Source: Alkaliphilus sp.
Lineage (GTDB): Bacteria > Bacillota > Clostridia > Peptostreptococcales > Natronincolaceae
Assembly: GCA_023230535.1 (NCBI GenBank)
Contig: JALNXC010000088.1
Span: 1 to 6,032, forward strand
DNA: 6,032 nucleotides
Direction: 5' to 3'
Of the stretch, positions 1 through 5,630 are shown piece after piece; positions within the stretch are counted from its first letter, which is position 1; every line of letters begins with the position of its first letter. Under the pieces are notes generated by a model. It did not search any database, was not told where the DNA came from, and was given only the letters and a program-made list of their open reading frames with translations. Position numbers and translations under genes: made by a program.

Positions 1-2
1 AT

Positions 3-1166
3 TCAGACATAACTGAATCCAATATTAATACAATTAGAGAGTTCAAAAGCTACCTAATTGCAGGCAGAATCGGCATCCTGAGAACTCTCCGCTATATGAT
101 TGATTTGAGGCTCATATGCCAGAGGTATAAGGACAAGGACTTTTCAACCTGGAATTCCAAGGACATAATCGAGGTCATGGAAAAGGTCGAGATTGAGGAC
201 ATCTCTGACTCATCCAAGAATGAGTACAGGAGGACATTGAGGAAGTTCTTCAAGTGGTTGAAAGGGGAAGACTGGCCTGAACTAAAAGCCCTAAAAGGAG
301 AGAAAAAGCACTCAAGAAAGCCACAGGTCCTCTCGAGGGAGGAGATACTAAAGCTGATTGAATCAGCGACAAATCTCCGGGATAAGGCTGCCATTGCACT
401 CCTCTATGACTGTGGCCTTAGAATTGGCGAGCTTGCATCAATCACCTTCAAAGATTTGACCTTCAACGACTACGGTGGAAAGGTAAAGGTCAGAGGAAAA
501 ACTGGAGAGCGATTGGTGCCATTTGTGATGGCTGAGCCCTACATAAAAAACTGGATTCAGATTCACCCCAATGTTCATCCCAACGAATCGCTTTTTGTTG
601 GAACTGGGAACAAGAACTTTGGGAAGCCCCTCTTCTATGAATCATACAAGAACATGCTAAAAAGAGCTGTCAAGAACTCTAAAATTGAGAAGAAAGTAAC
701 GCCACATATTCTAAGGCACACAAGGGCAACTCACCTGGCATCAAAATTGACTGAGTCTGAAATGTGTCACTACCTTGGATGGCAGCTTGGATCTGAGATG
801 CCCAAGGTCTATGTCCATCTTTCCGGGAGGGACATCGATAAGGCCATCTACAGCAAGGTATATGGCATTAAAACTGAGGAGTCCATGGACGATGGAAACA
901 TAAGGCCAGTAGTATGCCCGAGGTGCAGGGAGAACTGCGGCCCGACTTCAGAGTACTGCTATAGATGTGGCATGCCATTAAAAGAAGAGAAAGTATTTGA
1001 GATGGAGAAGAAGAACAGGATACTAAGAGAAGAGTTCATCAATGAAACAATGGAAGACAGTGCAAAATTACATACTTTCAAGAAGATTATGGAGCTAATT
1101 GAAGCAATAGACTCAGACCCAGAAATAAAAAATGAGTTCAGGAATATGGCGGGCAAGGTAAAATAA
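3..1166 (+). CDS. Tyrosine recombinase/integrase with C-terminal zinc ribbon (5' partial)
   Basis: This is a phage-integrase-family site-specific recombinase that cuts and rejoins DNA through a covalent phosphotyrosine. The frame is open to the left edge, so the ATG at 96 is probably internal. The codons before it (SDITESNINTIREFKSYL...) read as the start of the SAM-like N-terminal DNA-binding domain. Numbering from the ATG at 96, the catalytic set is Arg109 (DCGLRIGEL), Lys135 (RGKTGERL), His204 and Arg207 (HILRHT), Trp229 (LGWQ) where XerD has its second His, and nucleophile Tyr239 (VYVHLSGRD). Trp at that position is also found in Cre and Flp. A zinc ribbon follows (CPRC at 274-277, CYRC at 288-291), then a charged helical tail. 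All catalytic residues are present, so it is probably active. Its target could be a mobile element or chromosome dimers; the nearby palindromes are candidate sites. It is visibly less AT-rich than the minus-strand TPR genes. Confidence 0.93.
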   Translation, partial: SDITESNINTIREFKSYLIAGRIGILRTLRYMIDLRLICQRYKDKDFSTWNSKDIIEVMEKVEIEDISDSSKNEYRRTLRKFFKWLKGEDWPELKALKGEKKHSRKPQVLSREEILKLIESATNLRDKAAIALLYDCGLRIGELASITFKDLTFNDYGGKVKVRGKTGERLVPFVMAEPYIKNWIQIHPNVHPNESLFVGTGNKNFGKPLFYESYKNMLKRAVKNSKIEKKVTPHILRHTRATHLASKLTESEMCHYLGWQLGSEMPKVYVHLSGRDIDKAIYSKVYGIKTEESMDDGNIRPVVCPRCRENCGPTSEYCYRCGMPLKEEKVFEMEKKNRILREEFINETMEDSAKLHTFKKIMELIEAIDSDPEIKNEFRNMAGKVK

Positions 1167-1189
1167 GGGATAGCGCCGGGAATCATTGC

Positions 1190-1220
1190 TCTTTGATTTT
1201 AATTATTTTTATTTTCTTAT
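1190..1220 (+). terminator. T-rich archaeal terminator after the integrase
   Basis: About 25 bases after the integrase stop there is a dense run of T tracts on the coding strand, including five T at 1206-1210. No strong hairpin precedes it. Archaeal RNA polymerase terminates at such T tracts without needing a stem-loop, so this is the likely end of the integrase transcript. Confidence 0.5.
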
Positions 1221-1283
1221 TAAACGATCCTTTAACATTCCCAACTTCTATTAAAAGATAGGGCCATTTCGTTTAATGAGATC

Positions 1284-1299
1284 TGGCCTTAAAAATTAG
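1284..1299 (+). repeat. Half-site of the GGCC motif
   Basis: TGGCCTTAAAAATTAG matches the left arm and centre of the full palindromes. With its preceding bases (ATC) it also closely matches the half-site at 4008-4020, differing by one base over the shared stretch. It precedes the full copy at 1366 in the same orientation. Confidence 0.55.
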
Positions 1300-1365
1300 C
1301 TCTCATTATGCAAGTATAATTAATATGGAAAAATATCCCGTTTGCAGTAATTATTAGTTTGGCTT

Positions 1366-1385
1366 TGGCCTTAAAATTAGGGCCA
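1366..1385. repeat. 20-bp near-palindrome, left copy
   Basis: TGGCCTTAAAATTAGGGCCA is a near-palindrome with perfect five-base outer arms (TGGCC/GGCCA). It matches the copy at 4064-4083 at 18 of 20 positions in the same orientation, and the two differences (T/C and G/A) fall at mirror positions. It sits between the integrase and the AT-rich TPR gene pair. It is a plausible operator or recombinase site; the sequence does not decide which. Confidence 0.6.
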
Positions 1386-1477
1386 GACTGGACAAGGGAG
1401 AATGTCAGGTACTATAAGAGGAAATATTTTTGATTAATCTTAAGAATTTAATCTTGCAATAGTTACAAATATCTTGA

Positions 1478-2566
1478 TTACTCCTTCTTTAGCATGTCTT
1501 TAGATCTTTTTAGTAAGCCTTTTATGTTCAATATGTCAGCAAATTCTTTATCGGACTCTAAAACTTTTGTAAAATCACTTATAGCTTGATGAGAATGGCT
1601 CATCTCTAAATATGTAAGTCCCCTAAAATAATATGCGACTAAATAATTTGGATTAGCGTCAATTGCAATATTTAGAGTATTGATCGCTCCTTCATAATCT
1701 CCAATGTTTTTGTAATTAATCCATTTATCTAAGAATACTGTTTCTTCTTTTTCATTGAGCTTCATTACAGTATTCATATTTTCTTCATACTTAGAAGTAT
1801 TTCCAAATTGATTATATACCATAGCTCTAGTAACATAATTTATGGGATTATTAGGTTCTATGTTAATTAGCTTAGTATATTTCTCTATTAATTTGTTTTC
1901 TTTACGATTTTCATATATTGCAACTGCACCTACCAAAATTGCATACAAGCTATATATTCTAAACCATGAGGACCAAAATGTTTTAGCCATAGAAGATCTA
2001 ACTGCATCAGAATTTAGAGAGGGATCCTCTATTGCCTGATTAAACAAATCGTTATAATAACTTAGATTTAGGGAAGAGAATATTATTAAAATTAACGCCA
2101 CAACAATAAGAACAGTTGCTTGGGCATTGTCTAACCTAAAAGAATTTACTCTTTTTTTCTTCAATGATCTTTTCATATAATAAACAACAGCAATAAATGA
2201 AATTATAGTAATCACTACTGCTGCATTCAAATCGAATAAGGTGGGCATATTCAATGAATTAAATATGTCAATGTAGTATTTCCTAAATCCCGCATATAGA
2301 ATAATCCCAACAAAAAATGGAATTACCATGTACCGAAAAGGTACTTCTTTTTTTCCGCTTTTAACGATTGCATATATTGACAACGGCATGAATATAATCA
2401 GAATAATCGAATAAGTTATCGCATGAATTTCATAAGGAATTAAATAAGAAAAGGGTGTAACAAAAAACATGAAAATAAACATTAATTGTCCTAAAGCAAA
2501 ACCAAAGGCGATCATTCCAGCAAAAAATCTAAATCCATTTCTAATTAGAGATTCTGTCGTTGACAT
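1478..2566 (-). CDS. Six-segment membrane protein with C-terminal TPR region
   Basis: The 362-residue protein has two halves. Residues 1-220 hold about six hydrophobic segments, near 14-36, 49-67, 78-94, 114-131, 150-169 and 204-219. Basic runs (KSGKK at 69-73, KRSLKKKR at 132-139) suggest cytoplasmic loops. Residues 223-345 form degenerate tetratricopeptide repeats, clearest at 278-308 (GDYEGAINTLNIAIDANPNY) and 309-342 (RGLTYLEMSHSHQAISDF). TPRs bind other proteins, so this is probably a membrane-anchored scaffold; no enzymatic motif is visible. The start is secure: GGAGGT at 2572-2577 lies five bases before the ATG, with a TATA box about 40 bases upstream. It follows the J-domain gene by 74 bases but has its own promoter. 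The gene is strongly AT-rich. I recognise no named family for the membrane half. Confidence 0.88.
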   Translation of the reverse strand: MSTTESLIRNGFRFFAGMIAFGFALGQLMFIFMFFVTPFSYLIPYEIHAITYSIILIIFMPLSIYAIVKSGKKEVPFRYMVIPFFVGIILYAGFRKYYIDIFNSLNMPTLFDLNAAVVITIISFIAVVYYMKRSLKKKRVNSFRLDNAQATVLIVVALILIIFSSLNLSYYNDLFNQAIEDPSLNSDAVRSSMAKTFWSSWFRIYSLYAILVGAVAIYENRKENKLIEKYTKLINIEPNNPINYVTRAMVYNQFGNTSKYEENMNTVMKLNEKEETVFLDKWINYKNIGDYEGAINTLNIAIDANPNYLVAYYFRGLTYLEMSHSHQAISDFTKVLESDKEFADILNIKGLLKRSKDMLKKE

Positions 2567-2603
2567 ATAATACCTCCAATAATTACATACACATTATTTT
2601 CTC

Positions 2604-2621
2604 CCTATATAAGAATATGCA
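2604..2621 (-). promoter_or_regulatory. Promoter of the membrane-TPR gene
   Basis: On the minus strand this reads TGCATATTCTTATATAGG. It shares the CATATTCTTATA core with the three long promoter blocks elsewhere in the window but lacks the CCCTATTTT pair. A start about 25 bases after the TATA box falls near 2584, giving a leader of roughly 18 bases that contains the GGAGGT site. Confidence 0.6.
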
Positions 2622-2640
2622 AAAATATTTGTTTTCCATT

Positions 2641-3906
2641 TTAATTAGCAAGATTATTCTTGAAGTAATCCCTCAACTGGTTATATACATCATTCATTTC
2701 CTTTAGCTTATCTTCTGCCATCTTTCTTGTTTCTTCAGATTTGTTAGTGTTCTTGTCGGGATGTAGCAGCTCTAGCCAATATTTTCTTTTCTTTTTGACC
2801 ATGTCAAATGTAACTTGGCTTGACATATTGATCTCATATTCTTGGAGCAAAGAGAGTATTTGAGGGGGAAAATCATTTACCTTTGTAGACGAATGTTGAG
2901 AACTTTGTTGATTAGTCCTATTTTGCTCTTGTCTTTGATATTCCTCTTGTTGCCTTTTAGCTTCTTCATATTTTCTTCTGTTTTCTTCTTGACCCATTCT
3001 GAAAGCTTCATCTTCTTGGTATCTTGAATTAGTATTGTTATTCTGTTTTGTGTTTTGTTTATTCTTTTGGCGATTAGATATTGCTGAACTTGATTTCTGA
3101 ATTACTCTATAAATAATAAATAAAATTGGAAAAGTGAGAATTCTTCCAATCCAATAAAAAGAGTTTGAACTACTAGTAGAAGTTGATGTGCTTGAAGACA
3201 TTGTTGGTATTGTGTAAGTTATGCCCAATTCTTTAGATTTATCAAAATCCTTTTTTGCATTTGCATAATCGCCTTTTTGATAATACGAGTAACCTCTTTT
3301 ATAATAAAAATCTGCATCATTGGCATTTAATTGAATAGCTTTTGTTAAGTCGTTTATGGCATTATCATAATCGCCTTTATCATAGTAAGAAATCCCCCTA
3401 TTATAATATAAAACTGGGCTACTTGATTTTAATGATATTGCTTTAGTGTAATCCTGTATCGCTTTATCATTGTCTCCTTTGGCATGGTAGACTATTCCCC
3501 TATGATTATAGTAACTAAATTGAGTCGAATCAAACCTTATTGCCCTACTTATATCAGATAAAGCGTTATCATAGTCTCCTTTTAGGTAATAACTATATCC
3601 CCTTTTGTTATATGCATAATCATATGTAGAATTTACTTGAATTGATCTAGTATAATCATCTATTGCTTCGTCATAATTTTCTAATTCATAATAACAATCG
3701 CCCCTCCAGGTGTAATAGTATTCATCTTGAGGATCTAAAGATATAGCTTTACTAAAATATGAAATTGCTAAAGAATAAGATTCATTGTTATAAGCTTCTT
3801 TCCCTTTCAAAAAATTGTCATAAGCTGGCTCTCCTTTTACAATACTAAAAGAAAACGATGCGATTAAAAGAGAGATAAATAATATCGGTAGAATATATTT
3901 TTTCGT
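2641..3906 (-). CDS. Signal peptide / six-TPR / transmembrane / J-domain protein (probable ACG start)
   Basis: Read from ACG at 3906 the protein has 421 residues. Residues 2-23 (KKYILPILFISLLIASFSFS) form a signal peptide. About six TPRs follow at 28-225 with GDYDNAI-type cores, then a Ser/Thr linker, one membrane helix near 249-270, a Gln/Asn- and charge-rich coiled stretch to about 340, and a C-terminal J-domain with HPD at 382-384 and the trailing helix (EDKLKEMNDVYNQL). J-domains stimulate Hsp70 (DnaK) ATPase. This order puts the TPRs outside the cell and the J-domain inside, an unusual arrangement. The first conventional start is TTG at 3810, but that removes the signal peptide and has no well-placed ribosome site. 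AGGTGA at 3911-3916 lies four bases before the ACG, and the TATA box predicts a start of transcription near 3922. TPR and J assignments are firm; the start is inferred. Confidence 0.85.
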   Translation of the reverse strand, partial: TKKYILPILFISLLIASFSFSIVKGEPAYDNFLKGKEAYNNESYSLAISYFSKAISLDPQDEYYYTWRGDCYYELENYDEAIDDYTRSIQVNSTYDYAYNKRGYSYYLKGDYDNALSDISRAIRFDSTQFSYYNHRGIVYHAKGDNDKAIQDYTKAISLKSSSPVLYYNRGISYYDKGDYDNAINDLTKAIQLNANDADFYYKRGYSYYQKGDYANAKKDFDKSKELGITYTIPTMSSSTSTSTSSSNSFYWIGRILTFPILFIIYRVIQKSSSAISNRQKNKQNTKQNNNTNSRYQEDEAFRMGQEENRRKYEEAKRQQEEYQRQEQNRTNQQSSQHSSTKVNDFPPQILSLLQEYEINMSSQVTFDMVKKKRKYWLELLHPDKNTNKSEETRKMAEDKLKEMNDVYNQLRDYFKNNLAN

Positions 3907-3910
3907 ATGC

Positions 3911-3916
3911 TCACCT
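3911..3916 (-). promoter_or_regulatory. Ribosome binding site placing the start at ACG
   Basis: AGGTGA on the minus strand matches the archaeal GGAGGTGATC consensus. It is four bases from the in-frame ACG at 3906-3904. No ATG, GTG or TTG in the same frame lies at a usable distance. Confidence 0.55.
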
Positions 3917-3939
3917 ATTTTATCTATTATTTATATTTC

Positions 3940-3984
3940 AATACTTATAAGAATATGGAAAAAAATAGGGAAAATAGGGAAAAA
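3940..3984 (-). promoter_or_regulatory. Conserved promoter block, copy A (J-domain gene)
   Basis: Read on the minus strand: two CCCTA units separated by TTTT, then exactly seven T, then CCATATTCTTATAAGTATT. The spacing is identical to copies B (4489-4521) and C (5634-5669). The TATA box at about 3945-3953 is about 25 bases before the expected transcript start. A further ATATGGAAAAG lies upstream at 3992-4002. Confidence 0.75.
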
Positions 3985-4007
3985 TTATTCTTTTCCATAT
4001 TCTAATC

Positions 4008-4020
4008 TGGCCCTAAAAAT
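4008..4020 (+). repeat. Half-site of the GGCC motif
   Basis: TGGCCCTAAAAAT is a left half of the palindrome, placed before the full copy at 4064 just as 1284 precedes 1366. Its first twelve bases are the exact inverse of 4452-4463, on the other side of the small Cys/His gene. Confidence 0.55.
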
Positions 4021-4052
4021 AAATACTAAATACATTTTCACGCCAGGATAGG

Positions 4053-4062
4053 GATATTATAC
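4053..4062 (+). promoter_or_regulatory. Possible TATA box for a leaderless small gene
   Basis: The GATATTATAC stretch is centred about 26 bases before the ATG at 4083. That is the normal archaeal distance from TATA box to transcript start, so the mRNA would begin at or next to the start codon. There is no convincing ribosome site, which fits a leaderless transcript. The full GGCC palindrome lies between this box and the ATG, where bound protein would block initiation. Confidence 0.4.
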
Positions 4063-4063
4063 C

Positions 4064-4083
4064 TGGCCCTAAAATTAAGGCCA
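4064..4083. repeat. 20-bp near-palindrome, right copy
   Basis: TGGCCCTAAAATTAAGGCCA differs from the left copy (1366-1385) at two mirror positions only. Its last base is the A of the ATG of the small Cys/His gene. Its position between TATA box and start codon is typical of a repressor operator, though a recombination site is also possible. Confidence 0.6.
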
Positions 4084-4448
4084 TGAGCAATAATTTGACA
4101 CAAACTAAACTTGAACTTTTTTATAGGATCCAGATCCAGAAGACGATACCTGAGTTTGTTAGCATCAGGAAGATGAAGGTGCATGACAGGTGCGCTTCAA
4201 TCAGATCGACTAGAGACCAATATACCGGCATAGTCTGCCCCTTTGCCAAGAGATCGCATGTCAGCAGGTCTTTCTCATACATCAGATGCAACTATCAAGA
4301 CAATTCAAAAAAACAAAGCCCAGGCCCCTGCTACATATGTCCCATGAAAAAGATCAAGGGCACCTGGGTGCCGGTGAGAACGAAATGCCGGGATACGGAG
4401 TGGCACGTCATGCCGAACAATAAGTTCTGGAACTGGAAGAAGGAATAG
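4083..4448 (+). CDS. Small basic Cys/His-rich protein of unknown function
   Basis: This 121-residue protein belongs to no family I recognise. It is rich in Lys and Arg and has six cysteines at 37, 52, 69, 83, 86 and 102, with histidines at 34, 59 and 108. Cys83 and Cys86 form a CYIC pair inside GPCYICPMKK. The spread of Cys and His suggests bound zinc or an iron-sulfur cluster, and the basic charge suggests nucleic-acid contact. Both are inferences. The C-terminus is aromatic and basic (NKFWNWKKE). There is no signal peptide or membrane segment, so it is probably cytoplasmic. It starts at the first ATG and may be leaderless. It is less AT-rich than the TPR genes to its left, closer to the integrase. 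GGCC-motif copies flank it, one touching its start codon, which hints at self-regulation. Confidence 0.7.
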   Translation: MSNNLTQTKLELFYRIQIQKTIPEFVSIRKMKVHDRCASIRSTRDQYTGIVCPFAKRSHVSRSFSYIRCNYQDNSKKQSPGPCYICPMKKIKGTWVPVRTKCRDTEWHVMPNNKFWNWKKE

Positions 4449-4451
4449 TTG

Positions 4452-4463
4452 TTTTTAGGGCCA
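4452..4463 (-). repeat. Inverted half-site of the GGCC motif
   Basis: TTTTTAGGGCCA is the exact reverse complement of 4008-4019. It begins four bases after the stop of the small Cys/His gene, so the pair forms a 12-bp inverted repeat around that gene. Confidence 0.55.
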
Positions 4464-4482
4464 ACAATAAAGATGGAAAGTA

Positions 4483-4533
4483 TTTTTTCCCTATTTTCCC
4501 TATTTTTTTACATATCCTTAAATATATGGAAAA
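4483..4533 (+). promoter_or_regulatory. Conserved promoter block, copy B (small membrane protein unit)
   Basis: Two CCCTA units separated by TTTT (4489-4502) and seven T precede an ACATATCCTTAAATATATGG core. Arms TTTTACATAT (4506-4515) and ATATGGAAAA (4524-4533) form a 10-bp inverted repeat with one mismatch and an 8-base spacer across the TATA box. The T tracts could also terminate the preceding small gene. A second TATA-like stretch at 4537-4544 lies closer to the gene and might give a near-leaderless transcript. Confidence 0.72.
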
Positions 4534-4558
4534 GGCTATATAAAAATGAAAAATAAAA

Positions 4559-4565
4559 AGGTGAT
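4559..4565 (+). promoter_or_regulatory. Ribosome binding site selecting a TTG start
   Basis: AGGTGAT matches the archaeal consensus exactly and is three bases before TTG at 4569. The first in-frame ATG is about 40 codons downstream, beyond the first membrane helix, so TTG is the real start. Confidence 0.7.
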
Positions 4566-4568
4566 TTT

Positions 4569-4925
4569 TTGAAATATGAAATTAAAGGATTAGGAATATT
4601 GTCTGTTACGAAAATATCAACAGCATTTGGATTCATTGTAGGGCTGGTATATGGAATAATATTTGCCAGTTTTCCAAATCCTGCAATGCCAACACAGACT
4701 GGGAATCTGATGATGGATATAGTTTTCAAAACTTTTTTTGGCAAGTTGGCAATTATTTCTCTGCCAGTAATGTATGCCGTTCTTGGGGCCATATCAGGGG
4801 CTATAAATTCAGGCCTCTACAATTTCCTGGTTAAGCACATGGGTGGCATCGAAGTGGAGTTTATACAAATGCCTGAAAAACTGGAAGAAATTCCTGAAGC
4901 TTTGCCAGAGGAGGATAGCGAATGA
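4569..4925 (+). CDS. Small two-helix membrane protein, paralog 1
   Basis: This 118-residue protein opens with a short hydrophilic segment (MKYEIKGLGILSVTKI), followed by a membrane helix at about 18-35 and a second hydrophobic region near 58-79. It then has a YNFLVKHMGGIEVEF motif and an acidic tail (EKLEEIPEALPEEDSE). The next gene encodes a clear paralog with the same K-Y-E/K-I-K opening and the same N-F-L...GG close, so they arose by tandem duplication. The layout resembles small archaeal membrane proteins of unknown function, perhaps DUF3566-like; I am not certain of that label and no activity can be assigned. It starts at TTG, set by the AGGTGAT site, and its stop overlaps the ATG of the next gene. 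Confidence 0.82.
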   Translation: MKYEIKGLGILSVTKISTAFGFIVGLVYGIIFASFPNPAMPTQTGNLMMDIVFKTFFGKLAIISLPVMYAVLGAISGAINSGLYNFLVKHMGGIEVEFIQMPEKLEEIPEALPEEDSE

Positions 4926-5212
4926 ATTATAAAATAAAGCGAATCGGGATAGTATCGACAATTAAAGTTGCGTCTACTTTTGGAATAGTGTTTGGAATTC
5001 TTATCGGGATTATAACATCGATAATATCAGCATTCACAATGCCTGGAGCATATCTAGGAGAAGTTGTAATAATAATGCTGATACTTGGTCCGGTCATGGG
5101 TGCAGTGGGAGGATTAATCGGAGGCGCTTTTTGGGCAGGAATATTTAATTTTTTATGCGGAATATTTGGAGGGCCAGAGTTTAACCTAAAAGAGCAATTA
5201 CAACAGGGATAA
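4922..5212 (+). CDS. Small two-helix membrane protein, paralog 2
   Basis: This 96-residue protein is paralogous to the gene before it. The N-termini align without gaps (MNYKIKRIGIVSTIKVAS against MKYEIKGLGILSVTKIST), as do the C-terminal NFLCGIFGGPEF and NFLVKHMGGIEV segments. Membrane helices lie near 17-38 and 48-78, the second rich in Gly (GPVMGAVGGLIGGAF). It lacks the acidic tail of paralog 1. The ATG overlaps the upstream TGA (ATGA) and GAGGAT at 4911-4916 serves as ribosome site, so the two are translationally coupled and may form a heteromer; that last point is inference. Function is unknown. Confidence 0.83.
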   Translation: MNYKIKRIGIVSTIKVASTFGIVFGILIGIITSIISAFTMPGAYLGEVVIIMLILGPVMGAVGGLIGGAFWAGIFNFLCGIFGGPEFNLKEQLQQG

Positions 5213-5239
5213 GTTTATCCAATATTTTTATTTTTTACC

Positions 5240-5246
5240 AAGGAGG
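5240..5246 (+). promoter_or_regulatory. Ribosome binding site placing the next start at ACG
   Basis: AAGGAGG is a strong site six bases before ACG at 5253-5255. No standard start codon in the frame exists between the upstream stop at 5187 and GTG at 5295. Confidence 0.55.
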
Positions 5247-5252
5247 CATTTT

Positions 5253-5618
5253 ACGGGCATTTCTAAGGAGAAAAAAAGAAACGATTTACTCACAGTGTGG
5301 CTCTGCTTGATGCTAGCTGCCAATTTAGGCACGGGAATTTTATATCTGATTTTAAATCCTTTAATGAAACTGATATACCCTAATGTAAATCCCTCGATAT
5401 TTTATATATACTGCCTAATAGCATTTCTTAATTCTGTTTTTGTTGTGTATCTGTTCAAATGGAAAAGGTGGGCATTTTATGCATTTTGCATCAGTTCTGC
5501 CTTAACTCTTTTAATGAATTATTCGATAGGACTTGGATCATTTTCAGTTTTAGGATTATTGGGGCTAGTTATACTTTATCTTGCAATGAGGCCTCAGTGG
5601 GCTCTATTTGATATTTGA
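5253..5618 (+). CDS. Small four-helix membrane protein (probable ACG start)
   Basis: Read from ACG the protein has 121 residues: a charged cytoplasmic head (GISKEKKRNDLLTVWLC) and then about four membrane helices. These include LMLAANLGTGILYLI, IYCLIAFLNSVFVVYLF, WAFYAFCISSALTLLM and SVLGLLGLVILYLAM, with a KWKRW basic loop between helices two and three. The only standard start, GTG at 5295, is 107 codons from the end. It removes the charged head and has no close ribosome site, whereas AAGGAGG lies six bases before the ACG. I therefore prefer 5253, with 5295 as the fallback. The gene follows paralog 2 by 40 bases and probably shares its transcript. I recognise no named family; the function is unknown. 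Confidence 0.72.
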   Translation, partial: TGISKEKKRNDLLTVWLCLMLAANLGTGILYLILNPLMKLIYPNVNPSIFYIYCLIAFLNSVFVVYLFKWKRWAFYAFCISSALTLLMNYSIGLGSFSVLGLLGLVILYLAMRPQWALFDI

Positions 5619-5630
5619 AATTATTATTTA

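Larger units (their letters stand above)
1167..1477. other. 311-base intergenic region without a gene
   Basis: It lies between the convergent integrase and minus-strand membrane-TPR gene. No reading frame of useful length with a ribosome site is present. It holds the integrase terminator, a partial GGCC motif near 1252-1266, a half-site at 1284-1299, a full 20-bp near-palindrome at 1366-1385, and an AT-rich tail before the end of the minus-strand gene. The segment 1260-1290 can also fold: AGGGCCA at 1260 pairs with TGGCCTT at 1284, seven pairs including one G-T. Confidence 0.6.

Noticed and set aside
92..394. Minus-strand 100-residue frame
   Set aside because: It is antisense to the integrase, lacks a ribosome site and has no domain-like features; the integrase frame explains the sequence.
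959..1186. Minus-strand 75-residue hydrophobic frame under the promoter-like stretch at 1306-1338
   Set aside because: It mirrors the charged C-terminal helix of the integrase, which makes antisense frames look hydrophobic. It has no convincing ribosome site.
1431..1452. GATTAA...TTAATC inverted repeat as terminator of the membrane-TPR gene
   Set aside because: The arms are six AT-rich bases and no clear T tract follows on the minus strand, so I could not support a terminator.
1842..2039. Plus-strand 65-residue frame
   Set aside because: It lies inside the membrane-TPR gene in antisense and has no start signals.
2842..3027. Plus-strand 61-residue hydrophobic frame
   Set aside because: It is antisense to the Gln/Glu/Lys-rich linker of the J-domain protein, whose complement naturally reads as Leu/Phe/Ser.
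3966..4006. CRISPR-like or telomere-like array from the repeated TAGGG units
   Set aside because: There are only two units 9 bp apart, and the same pair recurs at fixed distance from TATA boxes elsewhere, so it is a promoter element.
4508..4792. Minus-strand 94-residue frame
   Set aside because: It is antisense to the first tandem membrane paralog and promoter B, without its own ribosome site.
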